In this document: positions 24,177 to 32,409 of the stretch, one piece after another
Layout: every line of letters starts with the position of its first letter
Numbering within the stretch: position 1 is the stretch's first letter
NCBI GenBank assembly: GCA_964468435.1
Contig: CAYXVE010000053.1
Location: 1-32,409, forward strand
DNA: 32,409 nt
Direction of reading: 5' to 3'
DNA from: JBCCTX01 sp964468435
Lineage (GTDB): Bacteria > Bacteroidota > Bacteroidia > J057
Translations under genes and position numbers: made by a program
Notes under the pieces: model-generated
The model's database searches: none
Told to the model about the DNA's origin: nothing
What the model saw: the letters and a program-made list of their open reading frames with translations, nothing else

Positions 24177-26180
24177 TCAAAGCGTTCCGTCATTTGCTAA
24201 GATAGCACCTTCCATACCTATCTTTTTGCTGAGATTCTGCTGCATATTTTTGAGATGGGAAAATATTTTTATTAGCTTATCTTCCTCTTCTTCGGAGGAA
24301 TCTGTTTTGGACAATTCTTCTAGTTTTTGCTGAGCCTGCTTAATAAGTTTGTTCAGCTTTCTATTTTTATAAATATACATGGCACTTTTGACCGTAAGGG
24401 TAAGATCGGCATCGTGATCTAATATAAAAGCACCATGCTTACGCCAATTTGGGCTTATTTCGTGTGGCATCGTAAGAAGATCTGATACCAAAGAACGAAT
24501 AGCAGCATCCTGGTGGTCCAGGTAATGGTGTATATTAAGCATGTTATCCTGTTGATAACAATCGAATAATTCATTTTTGAGCTTTTCATAGATCTGATTT
24601 TCAAATTGCAGGGACTCCAGCTCAACTGTAAAGAACTCCATCAGCGGGATTTCCTCTTGTTCGATAGGATTACCATCTTCGTCCTCTAGTGGTCCGCTAC
24701 TATCTTCTACAAAGGTCTGATCAAAATAATTCAAAATGATACGCAGCAGTTCCTTTTCCTGCCATGCCAATTCGAGGTTTTCAAAAGTCCGGAGTGTTTT
24801 GACTGCTACATCTGCTGACTTTTCGCTCAGCGTCCGTTCCCTTTTTGCTTCACGCGCCTCAATTTTGGCCGTTTCTCGCTGAGCAATGCTCACAGCATGG
24901 CTCATTAATCCTTCAGTGATATCCACCTCCTGAGCCACTTGCTTGATATACATCTGACGCTGTACCAGATCTTCAATATAACCTATTGTCCTAGCCAATT
25001 CTTTTACCAAGTCAGCCTGAGCTACAGGATCCCGCTCATCACCTCTTAGAATATCCAGCTTGAAATCGATGAAATTCATTGATCTTGCTTCTGCATAGTC
25101 TGTAAATACCTGAGCCCCAAATGTATTGACATAGCTATCGGGATCGTGATTATCAGGAAGGATCAGCACCTTTATGTTCATGTTTTCCTTGACTAGCAAA
25201 TCTATACCCCTCAGTGCAGCTTTGATACCGGCCTGATCTCCATCATATATCATTAGTACATTGCGTGTATATCGACGTATAAGCCTTATCTGCTCTATTG
25301 TGAGTGCAGTACCACTGGAAGCGACCACATGTCTAATACCATTCTGGTGCAACATTAGGGTATCCATATACCCTTCTGTGAGAATACATAGATCTTGCGA
25401 TCTGATGTGTTGTCTGGCCTGTGAAAGGCCATAAAGTAGCTGGCTTTTGTTGTAGATCAGGGACTCTGAGGAGTTGATGTATTTACCTGTATCCTTTTGG
25501 GAGGTAAGTATTCTTCCTCCAAAACCCACCACTTTACCAATAGCATTGGTAATAGGGAATATAACGCGATCCCGGAAGCGGTCGTACAGATTGCCCGTCT
25601 TTTCAGAACGACTGAGCAAACCCAATTCCTCGAAATATTCAAGATTATACTGCTGCTGAGTTGCAGCTTTATATAGTGAATCCCAACTATCGGGAGCAAA
25701 CCCCAGCTGGAATTCCTGTACTGTGGACTCTAGCAAACCTCTTTCCTTAAAATAGGAAAGCCCAATCTTCCTACCCTGCTCTGTATCTAAGAGTTGACTA
25801 TGATAAAAACGTGCAGCAAACTCATTGACAATAAAAAGACTCTGCCGTTTGTCCTTCCGTTCTTTTTCCTCAGGCGTTTCTTCCTCAGCCTCAATCTCTA
25901 TATGGTATTTGCGGGCTATATACTTCAATGCTTCGAGGTAACTGTAGCCTTCCATCTCCATCAGAAAACTCACTGCATTACCTCCTTTTCCGGTACTGAA
26001 GCATTTATAAATATTCTTAGAAGGATTAACTGCAAATGAAGGAGTCTTTTCCTGGGTAAAAGGAGATAAGGCCCAGTGATTCTGTCCCCGTTTTTTTAAG
26101 GCAACGTAATCCGAGACAATCTCGACAATATCTGCTGCCCTGTAAATTTCGTCAACTATTTTTTCAGGTATCCTGGCCAT
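24177..26180 (-). CDS. dnaG: DNA primase DnaG
   Basis: 667 residues starting MARIPEKIVDEIYRAADIVE. It makes RNA primers at the replication fork with the DnaB helicase. The N-terminal zinc-binding domain keeps its frame (SPFTQEKTPSFAV, NIYKCFSTGKGGNAVSF), but of the usual Cys-His-Cys-Cys ligands only C60 remains; S39, T42 and T63 stand at the others. The catalytic TOPRIM core has ILTEGYMDTLML, VVASSGTALT and MIYDGDQAGIKA with the acidic residues intact. The C-terminal part (about 430-667) is the helicase-interacting region. It is convergent with the peptide gene (103 bases apart) and 32 bases downstream of the CoA-binding gene, likely in one operon. Confidence 0.96.
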   Translation of the reverse strand: MARIPEKIVDEIYRAADIVEIVSDYVALKKRGQNHWALSPFTQEKTPSFAVNPSKNIYKCFSTGKGGNAVSFLMEMEGYSYLEALKYIARKYHIEIEAEEETPEEKERKDKRQSLFIVNEFAARFYHSQLLDTEQGRKIGLSYFKERGLLESTVQEFQLGFAPDSWDSLYKAATQQQYNLEYFEELGLLSRSEKTGNLYDRFRDRVIFPITNAIGKVVGFGGRILTSQKDTGKYINSSESLIYNKSQLLYGLSQARQHIRSQDLCILTEGYMDTLMLHQNGIRHVVASSGTALTIEQIRLIRRYTRNVLMIYDGDQAGIKAALRGIDLLVKENMNIKVLILPDNHDPDSYVNTFGAQVFTDYAEARSMNFIDFKLDILRGDERDPVAQADLVKELARTIGYIEDLVQRQMYIKQVAQEVDITEGLMSHAVSIAQRETAKIEAREAKRERTLSEKSADVAVKTLRTFENLELAWQEKELLRIILNYFDQTFVEDSSGPLEDEDGNPIEQEEIPLMEFFTVELESLQFENQIYEKLKNELFDCYQQDNMLNIHHYLDHQDAAIRSLVSDLLTMPHEISPNWRKHGAFILDHDADLTLTVKSAMYIYKNRKLNKLIKQAQQKLEELSKTDSSEEEEDKLIKIFSHLKNMQQNLSKKIGMEGAILANDGTL

Positions 26181-26212
26181 AATAATCTCTTCATTTCATG
26201 CTTAACATGCCT

Positions 26213-26581
26213 TTAATATTGTCCTGTTCGAAGCATTACTAAGGTACATGCTTCTACCGCTTCAATGCGATTTTTTTGTAACTTTTTCTCCAGAGTCTTG
26301 CTCTCTGTACCTGGATTCATAATAACCCGGCGAGGCCCTGCCTCCAGTATCCAATCATAGTACTGTTTCTGATTTTCAGGGGAGAGATACAAACTGATCG
26401 TATCCAGTGAATGATCAGATACGCTCAACAGACTGGTGATGATAGATACCTCACCGATCATACCTTCGCGAATGCCAAAAGCTTCTACAGAGTAACCGTA
26501 TTCCTGCAACATTTGTACAGCTTTATACGAATATCTATGAGGGTTGGGCGAAGCCCCCATGACTAATGTAAGTTGATCCAT
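26213..26581 (-). CDS. CoA-binding domain protein (YccU-like)
   Basis: 122 residues beginning MDQLTLVMGASPNPHRYS, the first strand and glycine loop of the small CoA-binding Rossmann fold. AGPRRVIMNPGTESKTLEKK is the second conserved segment, where N-P-G-T-E-S is characteristic, and EACTLVMLRTG is the end of the domain. The family binds CoA and has no established reaction when it stands alone. The length is normal for the family. It lies upstream of dnaG on the same strand with a 32-base gap and is divergent from parE. Confidence 0.82.
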   Translation of the reverse strand: MDQLTLVMGASPNPHRYSYKAVQMLQEYGYSVEAFGIREGMIGEVSIITSLLSVSDHSLDTISLYLSPENQKQYYDWILEAGPRRVIMNPGTESKTLEKKLQKNRIEAVEACTLVMLRTGQY

Positions 26582-26754
26582 ATCACTAAACTAATACTAA
26601 TTTGGGTGGCAAAAAAAGTTTTACTAAATTTAACATGCTTATTTTTTTAGCTAACCGTTTTATAGTGTATCATTAATATACATTTTCAGAAAGTGAATTG
26701 TGCTTCTGTTTATTTTGTTACAAACATAAATAGTTTAGATGGTATTGAGATGCT

Positions 26755-26782
26755 TTTGGGGGACAATAAATACCTATACTTG
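26755..26782 (+). promoter_or_regulatory. Candidate parE promoter
   Basis: TTTG at 26755-26758 and TATACTTG at 26775-26782 (7 of 8 to TAnnTTTG) with a 16-base spacer, shorter than usual. Transcription would start about 15 bases before the ATG at 26805. The rest of the 223-base divergent gap (26582-26804) shows nothing else. Confidence 0.35.
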
Positions 26783-26804
26783 TAAATAGATTATTGGATA
26801 AAAT

Positions 26805-28697
26805 ATGTCAAATCAGATCAACTATAATGAGGATAGCATAAAATCCCTGGACTGGCGGGAACATATACGTCTCCGTCCGGGGATGTATATCGGAAAATTG
26901 GGTAATGGTTCTTCCCAGGATGATGGAATCTATATCTTGGTCAAGGAGGTGGTAGATAATTCTATTGATGAATTTGTCATGGGACATGGCAAGAAGATAC
27001 ATATCGATATTAAAGATGGTGGGGTAATGATCCGGGATTATGGTAGAGGTATACCACTGGGTAAAGTCGTAGACTGCGTCTCAAAGATCAATACCGGAGG
27101 AAAATATGACTCTGAAGCCTTTAAGAAATCCGTAGGATTAAATGGCGTTGGTACTAAGGCCGTAAACGCCCTATCGAACTATTTCCGGGTTGAATCTATC
27201 AGAGAGGGTAAACTCAAAGTAGCTGAATTTGAAAAAGGAAAGCTCATCAAAGACCACAAGATCAAAAAGACGGATCAACCAAATGGGACCACTGTATTTT
27301 TCAAACCCGACGACTCGGTATTTAAAGGTTACAAATTCCTTCCGGAGTATCTGATCAACCAGATCTGGAATTATGCCTATCTCAATGCGGGTCTTACGCT
27401 GGAACTCAACGGCAAATCTTATGTGTCCAAAAATGGCCTTCTGGATCTCCTGACCCGAAAAACCGAAAATCAGGATATACGATATCCTATCATACATCTC
27501 AAAGGAGATGATATTGAAGTCGCAATCACACACGGCAACAGTTATGGTGAAGAATACTATTCATTCGTCAATGGACAGCATACCTCACAGGGAGGTACAC
27601 ACCTCCAGGCTTTCCGGGAAGCCTTCGTCAATACGGTAAGAGACCATTTCAACAAAAAATACGATACCTCAGATGTTCGTGCATCAATCATTGCATCAAT
27701 CAGTATGCGCATTCAGGAGCCTGTTTTTGAATCGCAAACCAAAACTCGCCTGGGTTCGGTCAACATGGGGCCAGATGGTGTAACCGTAAGGACCTTTTTC
27801 AACGATTTTATCAAAAACCATCTCGATAATTACCTACATCAACACCCGGAAATAGCAGAAGCCTTAAAAAAGCGTATTGAGCAATCGGAAAAAGAGCGTA
27901 AAGAAATGGCAGGGATCAAGAAACTGGCCAATCAACGCGCCAAAAAAGCTAACCTCCACAACAAGAAGCTTCGTGATTGCCGTATTCATTACAGCGATAA
28001 AAAAGTAAATGAAGAACAAAAACTAAAAACGACCCTCTTTATTACGGAAGGGGATTCTGCAAGTGGTTCAATTACCAAGGCGAGAGATGTAAATACCCAG
28101 GCTGTTTTCAGCCTAAGGGGGAAACCGCTTAATTGCTATAGCTTGACCAAAAAGGTAGTTTACGAGAATGAAGAGTTTAATTTGCTCCAACACGCATTAA
28201 ATATTGAAGATGGCCTGGAAGGGCTTCGTTACAACAACGTTGTTATTGCTACAGATGCCGATGTAGATGGCATGCATATTCGCCTGTTGTTGCTGACATT
28301 TTTCCTTCAATTCTTCCCGGATCTAGTACGAGCAGGTCATCTATACATCCTGGATACTCCCCTGTTTCGCGTCAGGAATAAAAAAGAAACGATCTATTGT
28401 TATTCAGAAGCGGAAAAACAGGCGGCTATAGACCAGTTGGGTGACAAAGCTGAAATAACCCGTTTCAAAGGGTTGGGAGAAATTTCACCTGATGAATTTG
28501 GAAGATTCATCGGAGATAATATGCGTTTAGAACCCGTCATGCTTATGGAAGATACCTCCATCGAGCGTATTTTAACGTATTACATGGGGAAGAATACTCC
28601 AAGCAGACAGGAATTTATTATCAATAATCTCAGAATCGAACAGGATCTGGTAGAAGAAACTTCCAAAGAAGAAATCCTCAGTAATGTACCTGTGTAA
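26805..28697 (+). CDS. parE: Topoisomerase IV subunit B (type IIA GHKL/TOPRIM)
   Basis: 630 residues. The ATPase has RPGMYIG, the N-box KEVVDNSIDEF, DYGRGIP and the glycine-rich GLNGVGTKAVNALS. The transducer domain has FVNGQHTSQGGTH, and the TOPRIM domain has FITEGDSASG, the ATDADVDGMHIR acidic pair and RFKGLGEI. The length and the compact C-terminus, lacking the insert of enterobacterial GyrB, fit ParE of Bacteroidota; GyrB is the main alternative and only comparison with the genome's other copy can settle it. With ParC it decatenates chromosomes and relaxes supercoils. The DUF423 gene follows after 15 bases, so they are probably cotranscribed. Confidence 0.9.
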   Translation: MSNQINYNEDSIKSLDWREHIRLRPGMYIGKLGNGSSQDDGIYILVKEVVDNSIDEFVMGHGKKIHIDIKDGGVMIRDYGRGIPLGKVVDCVSKINTGGKYDSEAFKKSVGLNGVGTKAVNALSNYFRVESIREGKLKVAEFEKGKLIKDHKIKKTDQPNGTTVFFKPDDSVFKGYKFLPEYLINQIWNYAYLNAGLTLELNGKSYVSKNGLLDLLTRKTENQDIRYPIIHLKGDDIEVAITHGNSYGEEYYSFVNGQHTSQGGTHLQAFREAFVNTVRDHFNKKYDTSDVRASIIASISMRIQEPVFESQTKTRLGSVNMGPDGVTVRTFFNDFIKNHLDNYLHQHPEIAEALKKRIEQSEKERKEMAGIKKLANQRAKKANLHNKKLRDCRIHYSDKKVNEEQKLKTTLFITEGDSASGSITKARDVNTQAVFSLRGKPLNCYSLTKKVVYENEEFNLLQHALNIEDGLEGLRYNNVVIATDADVDGMHIRLLLLTFFLQFFPDLVRAGHLYILDTPLFRVRNKKETIYCYSEAEKQAAIDQLGDKAEITRFKGLGEISPDEFGRFIGDNMRLEPVMLMEDTSIERILTYYMGKNTPSRQEFIINNLRIEQDLVEETSKEEILSNVPV

Positions 28698-28712
28698 ATA
28701 ATCTGTTGATCA

Positions 28713-29096
28713 ATGAATATTACCAAACTTGCTGTTGTGGCAGGCACCATTCTCGGGTTTACGGGAGTCATCGCAGGAGCAATGGGAACACATGCACTTG
28801 AGCAAACACTCACACTAGACCAAATACAATCTTTTGAAACTGCAGTGAGATACCAAATGTATCATGCACTCCTGTTGTTGTTACTGGCTGTCTTTGTAAA
28901 AGAGCGTCGACATAAATTATTAAACACAAGTATTTTTTGCTCTATTGTAGGTGTATTACTTTTTTCTGGCTCGATATACTTACTTGTACTTTCGGAAGTT
29001 TCTGCGGGGATCATAACGCCTATTGGGGGTGTATTGCTGATCGTTGCCTGGTTGAGTCTGTTCATCTGGGGTCTCTCATCCAAGTTTCGTTTTTAA
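28713..29096 (+). CDS. DUF423 membrane protein
   Basis: 127 residues with four hydrophobic spans. It begins MNITKLAVVAGTILGFTGVI and has the family signature GAMGTHALEQTL followed by FETAVRYQMYHALLLLLLAV. The third span (IVGVLLFSGSIYLLVLSE) and fourth (ITPIGGVLLIVAWLSLF) complete a typical DUF423/YwdK-like protein of normal length. Its function is unknown in any organism I can recall. It starts 15 bases after parE, suggesting cotranscription, though a functional link is not evident. Confidence 0.87.
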   Translation: MNITKLAVVAGTILGFTGVIAGAMGTHALEQTLTLDQIQSFETAVRYQMYHALLLLLLAVFVKERRHKLLNTSIFCSIVGVLLFSGSIYLLVLSEVSAGIITPIGGVLLIVAWLSLFIWGLSSKFRF

Positions 29097-29351
29097 GAAG
29101 ATTCAGCAGGATAAGTAATACCGTTACTGGGAGCCTTAATCTTGACAGGCAGCCTTATTTCAGCAAAATGGTCTTAATCAGGTCACTTATCATGTAAGGT
29201 TGCTTTCCGGTATCTCTTACATTTACTTATTTTATTCAACTGAACTCATACAGAGGCTTAAATTACCGGGTTTACCACATTTTGGTGCCCTTCGTGAATG
29301 GGAAGTTTAAGCAAAGTATTATATTTCTAACTTGTGATGAGGATTTGATAA

Positions 29352-30089
29352 ATGCCACATAAACAAAAACACCGGGGACATCACGCTAATGATCCTAAAT
29401 TCTTCAGTAATAAATGGATTCTTACGCTCAATCATGCTGTAGATGATTTGGCTTTCTTGCTTACCAGAGGATATTCGGGTCAATCTTCATTGAAGGTGGT
29501 TGGCGATCGCTACATGCTGAGCAAGCGCCAACGCAAAGCGCTCTGGCGTGCTGCCTGCTCCGATCAATCGCTCAATCACCGGATGACACATCGGGTATCA
29601 CCAACTGATATTTCTGGACAGAATCTCGTAATAGATGGTTACAACCAGTTGATCACCATAGAAAGCAGCCTTGCTGGTGGAATGATATTTTTGTGCAGAG
29701 ATGGATGTTACCGGGATATTGCTAGTATACATGGCACCTATCGCAAAGTGGAGGAGACACTTCCTGCCCTGGAATTGATCGGTGAAAGCCTAGACATCTT
29801 AGATCCAAGACATGTGCACTGGTTTTTGGATGCTCCAGTCTCCAATAGTGGCCATCTGAAGGCCATCATGCATGAGTTGGCAGCAGAAAAAGATTTCTCC
29901 TGGGAAATCGAATTGGCCAATAACCCCGATAAGTCAATTGTTGAATTAGCGAATCACATTGTCATATCAGCAGACGGATGGGTGATTGACCATTCAGAGT
30001 CATGGTTCAATCTGTCGCAGTATATCATCGACAAACTCCCAGACCGGGAAGTATATCACCTTACAGGACTTAATGGAGGGGGTTACTGA
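29352..30089 (+). CDS. DUF434 domain protein
   Basis: 245 residues starting MPHKQKHRGHHANDPKFF. The N-terminal 60 residues (LNHAVDDLAFLLTRGYSGQS and VGDRYMLSKRQRKALWRAAC) are the DUF434 helical motif. The second part (about 85-240: VIDGYNQLITIESSLAGGMI, HWFLDAPVSNSGHLK, VISADGWVIDHSE) looks like a PIN- or nuclease-like alpha/beta fold with well-spaced Asp residues (D93, D153, D208), but that is inference. It is soluble and has no signal peptide. Its TGA stop overlaps the TAA stop of the convergent phosphosulfolactate synthase by 7 bases. The 255-base gap before it holds no clear promoter. Confidence 0.8.
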   Translation: MPHKQKHRGHHANDPKFFSNKWILTLNHAVDDLAFLLTRGYSGQSSLKVVGDRYMLSKRQRKALWRAACSDQSLNHRMTHRVSPTDISGQNLVIDGYNQLITIESSLAGGMIFLCRDGCYRDIASIHGTYRKVEETLPALELIGESLDILDPRHVHWFLDAPVSNSGHLKAIMHELAAEKDFSWEIELANNPDKSIVELANHIVISADGWVIDHSESWFNLSQYIIDKLPDREVYHLTGLNGGGY

Positions 30090-30862
30090 TGTTCTTTATC
30101 TTTTTCCATAAATGTAAAGAGCGTATCACCTCTAAGCCCCAACCTAAGTGTTTCAAGTGCCAGTGCTTCATTAGGAGCTATATTTCCTAGATTCACATCA
30201 CATCCCAATAGTTTGATAAACCATACCTGCTGACTCTTTTGTGGCGCCTCCCAGACAATGTGGTCCCCTGGGATAGAGTGAAGTATTTCGTCTATCAAAT
30301 CACTCCGTATTTCTCCTGAGGCGTGAAACATCCCCACTGTTCCACTCTCTCTAGCTTCTGCAATCACTTTCCATGATCCTGCATCCAGCTCGCGTTTGAT
30401 CATTTCTACCCACTTGTAGGGCGGAATAATCCGATCATCTGTCTTACTTCCTACTTCTGACAAAACCCGGAAATCCTGAGCCAACTGACTGATCACTTCG
30501 CATTTTTCATTCTCAGGTATCTCAATGGATCCATCAGAAACCTCTACATACCGCACTTCAAACTCTTCTAATATCCTGCGATAGTCCTTGAACTGACCTC
30601 TTACATAAAAGATTTCAAACATCGTACCTCCGAAGTAAAAAGGTATATTATGTGCTTTATACACCGCCAGTTTCTCTTTGAGATTAGGGGTAATGCAGGA
30701 AGTAGCCCATCCCAGTTTTACTACATCTATGTACTCACCGGAGACAGTCATTAGATCTTCGATCTCACGTATACTCAATCCTTTATCAAGTACCATGGTA
30801 ATACCTTTATCACGGGGTTTGCTAGCTCTATTGGGTATATGGGAGAGGGAAAAGTTCAGCAT
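30083..30862 (-). CDS. comA: Phosphosulfolactate synthase
   Basis: 259 residues from ATG at 30862 (MLNFSLSHIPNRASKPRDKG). An upstream frame to 30973 adds 37 residues of poor coding quality. Motifs: GITMVLDKGLS, YIDVVKLGWATS, IPFYFGGTMFEIF, YVEVSDGSIEIP, WKVIAEARESG and VWEAPQKSQQVWFIKLLG. These are the TIM-barrel strands of ComA, which adds sulfite to phosphoenolpyruvate. The known product is phosphosulfolactate, the first step to coenzyme M in archaea. Bacteroidota lack coenzyme M, so a role in making sulfolactate or cysteate (a sulfonolipid precursor) is a reasonable inference. No ComB or ComC is nearby. Confidence 0.9.
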   Translation of the reverse strand: MLNFSLSHIPNRASKPRDKGITMVLDKGLSIREIEDLMTVSGEYIDVVKLGWATSCITPNLKEKLAVYKAHNIPFYFGGTMFEIFYVRGQFKDYRRILEEFEVRYVEVSDGSIEIPENEKCEVISQLAQDFRVLSEVGSKTDDRIIPPYKWVEMIKRELDAGSWKVIAEARESGTVGMFHASGEIRSDLIDEILHSIPGDHIVWEAPQKSQQVWFIKLLGCDVNLGNIAPNEALALETLRLGLRGDTLFTFMEKDKEHQ

Positions 30863-31037
30863 ATAGGTCCAAATATTTACAGTAAAGTGTTTACAAGTCT
30901 TTAATAAAGTGCCAAATCTACTGGCAATACCTTTCATTTCAAAATGACAGCCTCCAAAATATATACTGCCCAACCCAAAACAGCATCTCTCCCGTTTTAA
31001 AATACGTACTATAATTTGTATCTTTTGACAAAAATAA

Positions 31038-32276
31038 ATGAGCCATACCTATTGGGTTATCATCTTTTTCATTATTAGATCAGTATCCTGTATTGCGCAA
31101 AATGAGGATTTGATTGCCAAGATTGCCCCCTTTGCCTACGAACTCAGGATAGATCAGGGCAGACTTACAGGCCCAGGGGCAGAATTATTGTTATACGAAA
31201 TCACCCGTGCTGATTTTTTTCTCATAGGCGAGGAACAAGGTGTTGCAGAAATACCCAGACTAACTCAAATCATCTATCAGAGAGCTTACGATATGGGGCT
31301 GCGTTTTACTCATCTAGGTATAGAGACCAACGATTTTACAGCGAGGGAACTAGAAATGCTTGCCATAGACGCTGATGCGGATTATTTATTATCCAGATAT
31401 TTTCAGGAACATTCTGGAGAGATCCCCTACTACGAAGCTGCAGAAGAAACCCAGATGCTATCTGATATCCTGCTTACTGCAGAGGATTATGATCATATTG
31501 TCTGGGGATTAGGCCCTGTTACGCTTACCAGTGTACCCACGGTATTTGCTTCACTGGAAAAACTGGCACCAGAAAACAAGGGTTTAAAACTGGTTCAGAA
31601 ATTTCGAAAACGAATGGAAAAGGACAATGAAAAAGCGATCGCATCTGGTGATTCCAGCCAGTTTGGATTACTTCAACTGACAGATGAAGACCTGGAAGAA
31701 TTCGTTATTGAATTTGATTCCATTGCAGAAGCAATCGAAATATCGGAAATGCTGAAAACATCCAGAGATCTATATCAAAAGCAGTTCGACCAGGAAATGA
31801 CAGCCTACCGTGCATCCAGAACTCAGTGGATGTTCCAGCAATTTAAAAAGTATTATGAAGAAGCTAATGCTATAGAAGCCAAACCACCCAGGATCATTAT
31901 TAAGATGAAAGCAGATCAATTGTACCGGGGTAATATCCCGGGCACCCTTGTAACCAGCCTGGGACAAAAAATTTCCAGTTTCGCACAGGAACACGACCGG
32001 ACCACCTTCCATGTAAGCGTGATGGCTGGCCCTGGAAGTAAGGTATTGGCTTTGAGTGAGCAATTTGTCTACGACACAATCCCAGCTATCTCTTCTACTG
32101 AACCAGCCTATCAAAGCTTTACTGCTCTCTCTGCTGATGGCTGGCGGGTATTTGATCTCAGGAGGATCCGCTCAGAGGTAGATACCGGAAATCTTCCCAA
32201 ACAAACAGCTAAACTTATTGAAGAATATGATGCGTTAATTATATTACAGGGAAGTAATCCTGCAACCATGAGATAG
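31038..32276 (+). CDS. Secreted EreA/ChaN-like protein, function unknown
   Basis: 412 residues. The signal peptide MSHTYWVIIFFIIRSVSCIA ends before QNEDL. ADFFLIGEEQGVAEIPRLTQ, then FTHLGIETND, then VWGLGP resemble the first strands of the erythromycin-esterase/ChaN/TraB-like superfamily, in which the first loop is normally G-E-x-H-G. Here the histidine is a glutamine (GEEQG), so esterase chemistry by the known mechanism is doubtful. The middle, 180-290, is helical and charged. IIIKMKADQLYRGN and FHVSVMAGPGSK could be the second half of the barrel. It is probably periplasmic. Another gene begins 13 bases downstream. The family assignment is weak. Confidence 0.6.
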   Translation: MSHTYWVIIFFIIRSVSCIAQNEDLIAKIAPFAYELRIDQGRLTGPGAELLLYEITRADFFLIGEEQGVAEIPRLTQIIYQRAYDMGLRFTHLGIETNDFTARELEMLAIDADADYLLSRYFQEHSGEIPYYEAAEETQMLSDILLTAEDYDHIVWGLGPVTLTSVPTVFASLEKLAPENKGLKLVQKFRKRMEKDNEKAIASGDSSQFGLLQLTDEDLEEFVIEFDSIAEAIEISEMLKTSRDLYQKQFDQEMTAYRASRTQWMFQQFKKYYEEANAIEAKPPRIIIKMKADQLYRGNIPGTLVTSLGQKISSFAQEHDRTTFHVSVMAGPGSKVLALSEQFVYDTIPAISSTEPAYQSFTALSADGWRVFDLRRIRSEVDTGNLPKQTAKLIEEYDALIILQGSNPATMR

Positions 32277-32289
32277 CCTTTTCTGACAA

Positions 32290-32409
32290 ATGAATAAGTC
32301 TCTTTTAGATGTCGTTGGATGGTATGATGAACTAAGTCAGGAGCTACTTATGAGTTATACGCGTCAGAATTTGAACGATCTTGAACCTGAACACACTTAT
32401 ATCGTTATT
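32290..32409 (+). CDS. Start of an unidentified gene, cut by the window edge
   Basis: ATG at 32290 opens 40 uninterrupted codons to the last base: MNKSLLDVVGWYDELSQELL followed by a polar stretch ending HTYIVI. There is no signal peptide. It follows the EreA/ChaN-like gene after 13 bases on the same strand, so an operon is likely. Too little is present to name it. Confidence 0.6.
   Translation, partial: MNKSLLDVVGWYDELSQELLMSYTRQNLNDLEPEHTYIVI

Noticed and set aside
29093..29200. Minus-strand frame after the DUF423 gene, ending LPVKIKAPSNGITYPAESS
   Set aside because: The frame is closed by a TAA 26 codons upstream with no start codon; joining it to the ATG frame (MISDLIKTILLK) needs a frameshift. 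Possibly a gene remnant, but too short to support.
1..32409. CRISPR arrays, tRNA and rRNA genes, insertion sequences
   Set aside because: No regularly spaced direct repeats, cloverleaf-like sequences, rRNA motifs or transposase motifs were seen in either strand.

Overview
The window looks like chromosomal DNA of a Bacteroidota bacterium, probably of the Saprospiria/Cytophagia type. The reasons are family-level: a long PurF-like amidotransferase, a DnaG without most of its zinc ligands, a TonB-receptor-type N-terminus, two-component sensors with TPR domains, a stand-alone phosphosulfolactate synthase, almost no Shine-Dalgarno sites, and at least one promoter matching the Bacteroidota form TTTG-N19-TAnnTTTG. 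No rRNA, tRNA, CRISPR array or intact transposase was seen.

Region A (1-6090) is GC-rich and all on the minus strand. It holds a TPR lipoprotein-like or secreted protein, a sulfotransferase, an NAD(P)-dependent epimerase/reductase, a truncated TonB-receptor/carboxypeptidase-regulatory remnant, and a TIR-LRR-Roc-COR GTPase whose stop overlaps the start of a formylglycine-generating-enzyme (FGE) domain protein that runs off the left edge. The last pair resembles an NLR-like conflict or defence module. Two REP-like palindromes lie between these genes.

Region B (about 6091-6745) is a scar. The first 20 codons of a response regulator (plus strand) and the first 68 codons of a cupin (minus strand) face each other, and both are cut exactly at a 28-bp palindrome. 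Base composition changes from GC-rich to AT-rich in the same place. It is either a rearrangement at a palindromic repeat or an assembly chimera.

Region C (6746-19516) is AT-rich core chromosome: an alpha/beta hydrolase, a small unknown protein, an M20 deacetylase, hpt divergent from purF, a bidirectional terminator, an hsp20-dnaK heat-shock pair with a cluster of TTGACAT heptamers upstream, a 1000-residue membrane-TPR protein, and a TPR histidine kinase.

Region D (19517-24074) is the most interesting part. It contains a dyad-rich intergenic region, a C39-peptidase ABC exporter, its HlyD partner, and an unlisted 50-codon gene behind its own textbook Bacteroidota promoter. The peptide has a basic leader with LS..DL..I spacing followed by a Gly-rich, cysteine-free, acidic tail. 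This is a self-contained leader-processing peptide export system, possibly sensed by the neighbouring TPR kinase.

Region E (24177-32409) returns to core genes: dnaG with a CoA-binding protein upstream, parE with a DUF423 membrane protein, a DUF434 protein whose stop overlaps the stop of a convergent phosphosulfolactate synthase, a secreted EreA/ChaN-like protein, and the start of one more gene at the right edge.
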